From contig JAPJBO010000888.1 in NCBI GenBank assembly GCA_030068145.1, forward strand, positions 29,948 to 93,947: DNA of 64,000 nt, in the 5' to 3' direction. The notes under the pieces are model-generated. The model saw nothing but the letters and a program-made list of their open reading frames with translations, searched no databases and was not told the origin of the DNA. The DNA is from Diplonema papillatum. Its lineage: Eukaryota > Euglenozoa > Diplonemea > Diplonemida > Diplonemidae. Both the position numbers and the translations under genes were made by a program. Of this stretch, positions 60,901-64,000 are shown piece by piece (the stretch's first letter is position 1; every line of letters begins with the position of its first letter).

Positions 60901-63900
60901 GATACTACAGCGCACCAAAATCTCTTTCCGACTGAACCCCCCACTCTATCTTAGGCTACAAAACGTAACACAGATCAGCAAGGAACTGCCTGACATACCA
61001 CTCCCTAAACCAGAGCACTGCGCATGTCACAGATACAACTCCGGAAAAACGATCAACGGCCACGCCATAGGCTTCCTCTCAGCAATTACGAAAGAAAACG
61101 GGCTTTCGGAAATCGTCAGCAGAGGCAGAAAGTACAGATGCTACCAGAGCCACCACGCTCTGACCGAAACGCTACACGAGGCAATAGAGGAGTACGTACA
61201 GACATACTACCCCGCAGGCAGTGACACAACCTCATTCGAAACGGAGCTCAAAGCCGAAATATCACGAAGAATGGCGGCTCTACCACCTTCAGACGACGAG
61301 AAATTGAATACAAAGGCCACAGCCGAACTAGCTGTCATTAAACAACACCTGGTCATCTTACCAGTAGACAAAACAACGCACGATTTTGGATACTGTTGCA
61401 AAGCCCAATACACACACGCGCTACGACAACAACTCGACGCAAACGAAACATACGAGAAACAAACGATCACAAAAACAGAAGTAGAGAGCAACCACAAACG
61501 TATAATGGCAGAGCTCGACCTACCGTTCCACAAGGGACTACCACACCTCTACGGCTCCATAAAATTACACAAAGCAGAACCATCTTTCCGTTGGATAGCC
61601 GGTGTCGCCGCAGAAAAAAACAAAAAGCACCGCAACACAAAACGCGAGGCACCCAAAGCAACCCTCACAAATGCCCACCTCGAACTATCAGGCCTATTGA
61701 AAAGCGTGATGAAAGCCCTCAAACGAAAAGACGAACTCAACTTCCGCCGTACAGGAATCAAACGTGTATGGTTTACAGAAGGACCAGACGACATCACCCT
61801 GCACATAAAGCAGAACCTCACCCGCCTCCGATACAAAATCCCAACTACACACGACTTCGAGGACATGTACACAAGGCTACCTCAGGACAAGATAGTGGAA
61901 GAAGTATGCGAAGCGATCGAAGAAGCTTTCGAATTCGAAGAACAGAACGGCAACCCTAACCTAACACGTGGAGCGAAACAGAAAGGCAAGAAAACCTTCA
62001 CCTTCAGTCGGCAGACGAACGACACGAAGCGCGCATACTCCAGAGAAGCAGTCAAAGAACTACTTGCAATCATTATCGGTAACAGCTACATAGCACAAGG
62101 CGATCAAGTACTCAGGCAGACCGACGGCATACCTATGGGCGGTAATGCTAGCTCGGATATAGCAAACCTTTTCTGCTATCGGATCGAGAAAGCATACGTA
62201 GACAGCCTCGTAGATGAAGGAAAGATCGAAGAAGCGAAGGCACACGCACACACCTACCGCTTCATCGACGACTTCCTCAACTTCGGGACCACACCACCAC
62301 CGCAGCACCTTTACAACATGCGGTACAAAAACACAACTACAGCACACGACGACGTAGTATTTCTCGGAGTCCGGATACGCGTCGAACGTCCGGATCCTCC
62401 CCACGCACCGCACATCCGCCTCACAATACAACCGAAAAACTACGGGACCCGCTATACCCACCATTTAACAACGGCTCCCAAGGCGCAAGCGAGCGGGATT
62501 TTCAAGGGCTCGCTGATACGAGCAATCCGACAAACGAACCACCTACAAGACCTGCGTGTAGAAATACAGAGGAGCGTATATGCCATGATCGACAGAGGTC
62601 ACAACCCACGGGTACTATACGCACCCTGGAACGCATGGCTCACAGAGGAATTCGGCAACCTGCCACGACTCCACAGCCAGCTCAAGCCGTTCCTTGGATT
62701 CTGCGTAGCCCGGCACAAAAAACGCCAACCACGCATCAACGAACCGGAGTTCGCCGGCAAACACAGGCCAACCAACTTCTTCCCGGCCCACTTACCGAGC
62801 GAATCACCATCCTCCGTTGACTCTCCATCACAACCCACACCCGAATTAACCGTCACGGAACGAGTAGCCAGCCTCGTTGCAACCATCACCATCGCCGCAG
62901 CAGTAGCAGCCAAAACGAAGCGGAAACACCCACAGCAACTTCACAAATACACGACAAGAAACTCTTGCTTCCTGCAAGCGTCGCTAAACCTCATAGCAGC
63001 GACACACTTGTCAAATCAAATACGCAAGTACAACGACTGTCCACAACACCAAACAGGCCCATGCACACAAGACGTGAACGAATGGATAAGCGGCAGGAAA
63101 ACCCAAAACGTCGTCCAAAGGCTCTTCGAGCACATGGGCACACACCTCGGCGACGGAGAACAACACGACCTAGAAGAAGCCTTACTTCAACTACTCGCTG
63201 CGATAGCGAACGAAAACGAAGAACACCGCACGTGCCAACCAAACTGCAGCGACGCCTTCAACGAATTATTACACCTACAGACGACAACAATCCATTGCAA
63301 CAACTGCGGCTACATCAAAACAGAAGATCAACCCTACAGCATGACAATCCTCGCAATACAGGCCAGCACCGCTCAAGGATGTCTGGACAGTTTCTGCAAG
63401 AAAAGCACCCCCAAAGATTACAGATGTGACAAGTGCAAAAAGACAAAGACAGCAGAAACGCAAACCAGTATCCGAGCAGCACAAGACACATTACTACTGT
63501 GTCTTAGACGGAACGAGTTCGCAAACGAAAATCGAACCCCGGTGGCAGCTGATCCCACCCTCAACATTCCGGACCACGAACACAAATACGAACTCCAAGC
63601 CGTTATAACACACACAGGAAGAGAGAACGCCGGCCACTACACCATCCACAAACGTAACCGCACCCCTTTCACAGACCAAAACTGGACACATTACAACAAC
63701 GAAACCACCTCACACTCCCGGGAACCTACGTACACAGACAACGCCACGTACATGTTCCTGTACACGAAAGAAGACACCACCGACACAGACCCTACACAAA
63801 CACTCGAACTGCTCGAAGAATTGCGAGGGGACACCCCTACCTCAGACGACGAGACCTCATCCGAAGAAACAACACAGCATGAAGGAACGCTGATTTGGGC

Positions 63901-64000
63901 ATGCCCAGCCTGCAAAGCAACTACCACGGACGCAGGCAACAAGTTCAAAGGCGCCAAAGGCCTCCGTACACACATGCTTCACTGCAAAGAGATGACTCTA
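57920..64000 (+). CDS. Giant retroelement protein: repeats, GIY-YIG nuclease, Penelope-like RT, USP-like protease, C2H2 (incomplete)
   Basis: The frame is open from 57569 to the window edge; the first ATG is 57920, giving at least 2027 codons. In order: a Ser/Thr/Tyr/Pro-rich region with ~59-residue repeats (TYEPQPY...SSDTYLPRPY); a GIY-YIG nuclease at 60143-60411 (VVYALIDERG, VKYVGQT, AEDRLKSH, RENWWISHFQPTYN) with the expected Tyr, Arg, Glu and Asn; a reverse transcriptase with motif A HDFEDMYTRLP (~61850), motif B QTDGIPMGGN (~62120), motif C RFIDDFLNFG (~62260); a ubiquitin-specific-protease-like domain with Cys box TRNSCFLQASLNL (Cys 62966-62968), EQHDLEEALLQLL, CNNCG and CDKCKK zinc pairs and His box NAGHYTIHKR (His 63635-63637); then a C2H2 finger CPACK...HMLHC (63902-63990). 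RT and N-terminal GIY-YIG suit a Penelope-like element. Confidence 0.8.
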   Translation, partial: MSTQQREPPTARLTEAAPTSPTPTKSTRSNTKSSFSKRRTAPAPHNQRYATTNTPASNYAQALRSLYFDTPPSADSTLDTDETYEPQPYINTHDTYHSQPYIPRYVTTPALVTPHVSTSTDETYEPQPYQPPNLINISPNTNRRSSINSNDTYLQRPYSSNHETSPAHTTRHSSTNTDRTYEPQPYLLTSRTQAISISPNTDKRSSTNSSDTYLPRPYLSNHETTPVRTTRQSSTNTDRTYEPQPLPTNRAQAISISPDTVQRSSINSSDTYLPRPYLPNRKTAPARTARHMSTNTDRAYEPQPYLPTSSAETIRISPYTKQPSTTSSCDTYFPQPYVSNYAHSDQHSFTNSERTYKPRPYLPPFHAQDTSISPNLDQTSSHSSYDTYHPHPYVPNHKTTPPSRTRHLTPGTDKTYKLQPHVPHACQRVISISPCTDQPPLLNSQDNYSPRPFTPNFEITHPHSAQHAAPGIVETYETYVAPTPTSSNFPADFQHDVSYTERIPNIPRPHMPYYGSPTPATMRRPTSILNETYKPRHQPHIDYPTPDIHRRYPQQSALPPAVPTITLRTIPPPTLHTPPKLTNTRPTTAFLLPPTQYGLRHPPPTLNTLVLPSHQPYTSQPNKLHQNLTFKPPQDVRTTQHSTPTQENPRPVTHLNDTHLKYKLKQNAIDPKEADRPEFKRNPFLTCFRTKAKYNYGKQFWAAYDTKRREAQVVFFTKQHKQLHKGWKNQQTDKPAHSDQGVVYALIDERGNVKYVGQTKGTAEDRLKSHWYQRRNNTPIAKALLKRDFPLYAIPLEKVPINEHATNDEFRRQALPRENWWISHFQPTYNVQRHIRNATTRPRKSRKRSNQRHERTKNAPKVEKWAWLEDGKLRINLTTEARAFSIRSQLHHLVNLSDKDLTGYNFDLMGRTRIKRLLNWLIAHAPRTNLPPTVTALEKSLKDRLGEITLNKVIKDDGAPARLIITHGSEHINSLRLHDILQQPAIKRACPKEEILQRTKISFRLNPPLYLRLQNVTQISKELPDIPLPKPEHCACHRYNSGKTINGHAIGFLSAITKENGLSEIVSRGRKYRCYQSHHALTETLHEAIEEYVQTYYPAGSDTTSFETELKAEISRRMAALPPSDDEKLNTKATAELAVIKQHLVILPVDKTTHDFGYCCKAQYTHALRQQLDANETYEKQTITKTEVESNHKRIMAELDLPFHKGLPHLYGSIKLHKAEPSFRWIAGVAAEKNKKHRNTKREAPKATLTNAHLELSGLLKSVMKALKRKDELNFRRTGIKRVWFTEGPDDITLHIKQNLTRLRYKIPTTHDFEDMYTRLPQDKIVEEVCEAIEEAFEFEEQNGNPNLTRGAKQKGKKTFTFSRQTNDTKRAYSREAVKELLAIIIGNSYIAQGDQVLRQTDGIPMGGNASSDIANLFCYRIEKAYVDSLVDEGKIEEAKAHAHTYRFIDDFLNFGTTPPPQHLYNMRYKNTTTAHDDVVFLGVRIRVERPDPPHAPHIRLTIQPKNYGTRYTHHLTTAPKAQASGIFKGSLIRAIRQTNHLQDLRVEIQRSVYAMIDRGHNPRVLYAPWNAWLTEEFGNLPRLHSQLKPFLGFCVARHKKRQPRINEPEFAGKHRPTNFFPAHLPSESPSSVDSPSQPTPELTVTERVASLVATITIAAAVAAKTKRKHPQQLHKYTTRNSCFLQASLNLIAATHLSNQIRKYNDCPQHQTGPCTQDVNEWISGRKTQNVVQRLFEHMGTHLGDGEQHDLEEALLQLLAAIANENEEHRTCQPNCSDAFNELLHLQTTTIHCNNCGYIKTEDQPYSMTILAIQASTAQGCLDSFCKKSTPKDYRCDKCKKTKTAETQTSIRAAQDTLLLCLRRNEFANENRTPVAADPTLNIPDHEHKYELQAVITHTGRENAGHYTIHKRNRTPFTDQNWTHYNNETTSHSREPTYTDNATYMFLYTKEDTTDTDPTQTLELLEELRGDTPTSDDETSSEETTQHEGTLIWACPACKATTTDAGNKFKGAKGLRTHMLHCKEMTL
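58150..59180 (+). repeat. Coding tandem repeat, ~177-bp unit, about six copies
   Basis: ACCGACGAAACATACGAACC-type segments recur near 58150, 58279, 58450, 58630, 58808, 58978 and 59155. Between them are ATCAGCATCTCACCC and TCCAGCGACACGTACCTCCC. The protein repeat keeps Tyr, Pro and Ser positions, indicating it is translated. Confidence 0.8.

Noticed and set aside
57569..64000. Giant ORF as part of an integrated large DNA virus
   Set aside because: No capsid, packaging ATPase or polymerase gene is nearby. GIY-YIG plus RT points to a Penelope-like retroelement.

Overview
The window looks like a repeat-rich nuclear segment of a eukaryote. The likely source is a unicellular or simple lineage (protist, alga or early-diverging fungus), and I cannot name it. 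The reasons are tRNA-derived SINE-like copies with polymerase III A and B boxes, several retroelement classes (LINE-type, Penelope-like, tyrosine-recombinase retrotransposon), a Mutator-like relic, many inverted-repeat elements, a candidate splice acceptor, and long uninterrupted host ORFs spaced far apart. There are no bacterial operons or Shine-Dalgarno-led gene trains.

Layout. 1-421: exon of an acidic protein on the minus strand, running off the left edge. 545-7600: a Mutator-like element whose inverted ends are arrays of a 31-bp repeat; its left array is interrupted by a 5.1-kb element (714-5800) with 37-bp inverted ends, 41-bp palindromic satellite arrays and a LINE-type RT/endonuclease ORF. 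8.7-9.9 kb: repeat and relic retroelement RT. 10.9-11.8 kb: a MITE. 12768-14756: first MHYT/cyclase-like gene, with its 3' end amplified in tandem downstream. 15.4-19 kb: small inverted-repeat elements and dispersed repeats. 19035-23326: a complete-looking PAT/Ngaro-type element with split direct repeats, tyrosine recombinase, RT/RNase H and a Cys-rich ORF, whose ends are defined by an uninterrupted related site at 8.67-8.95 kb. 25.3-34.9 kb: foldback repeats, an ACTAGT-ended element carrying an EF-hand fragment, SINEs, and a SAM-domain fragment embedded in a minisatellite. 35573-38953 and 40395-42380: second and third MHYT/cyclase-like genes, same strand. 44.5-55.3 kb: a chain of inverted-repeat elements, several bounded by poly-G and iterated palindromes. 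55.5-64 kb: a region with strong strand asymmetry. It holds a 5'-incomplete ubiquitin-specific-protease-like ORF, then a giant ORF, open to the right edge, with GIY-YIG nuclease, Penelope-like reverse transcriptase, ubiquitin-specific-protease-like and C2H2 modules.

How the parts relate. The only confident host genes are the three paralogous membrane proteins: MHYT sensor, helical linker, class III cyclase-homology domain. All three have substitutions expected to impair classical cyclase chemistry, and the second has also lost its MHYT motifs. They probably arose by local duplication and were then separated by insertions. The strongest candidates for undescribed biology are the retroelement protein with a fused deubiquitinase-like module, the recombinase-first PAT-like element, and the repeated use of iterated short palindromes as the ends of unrelated elements.
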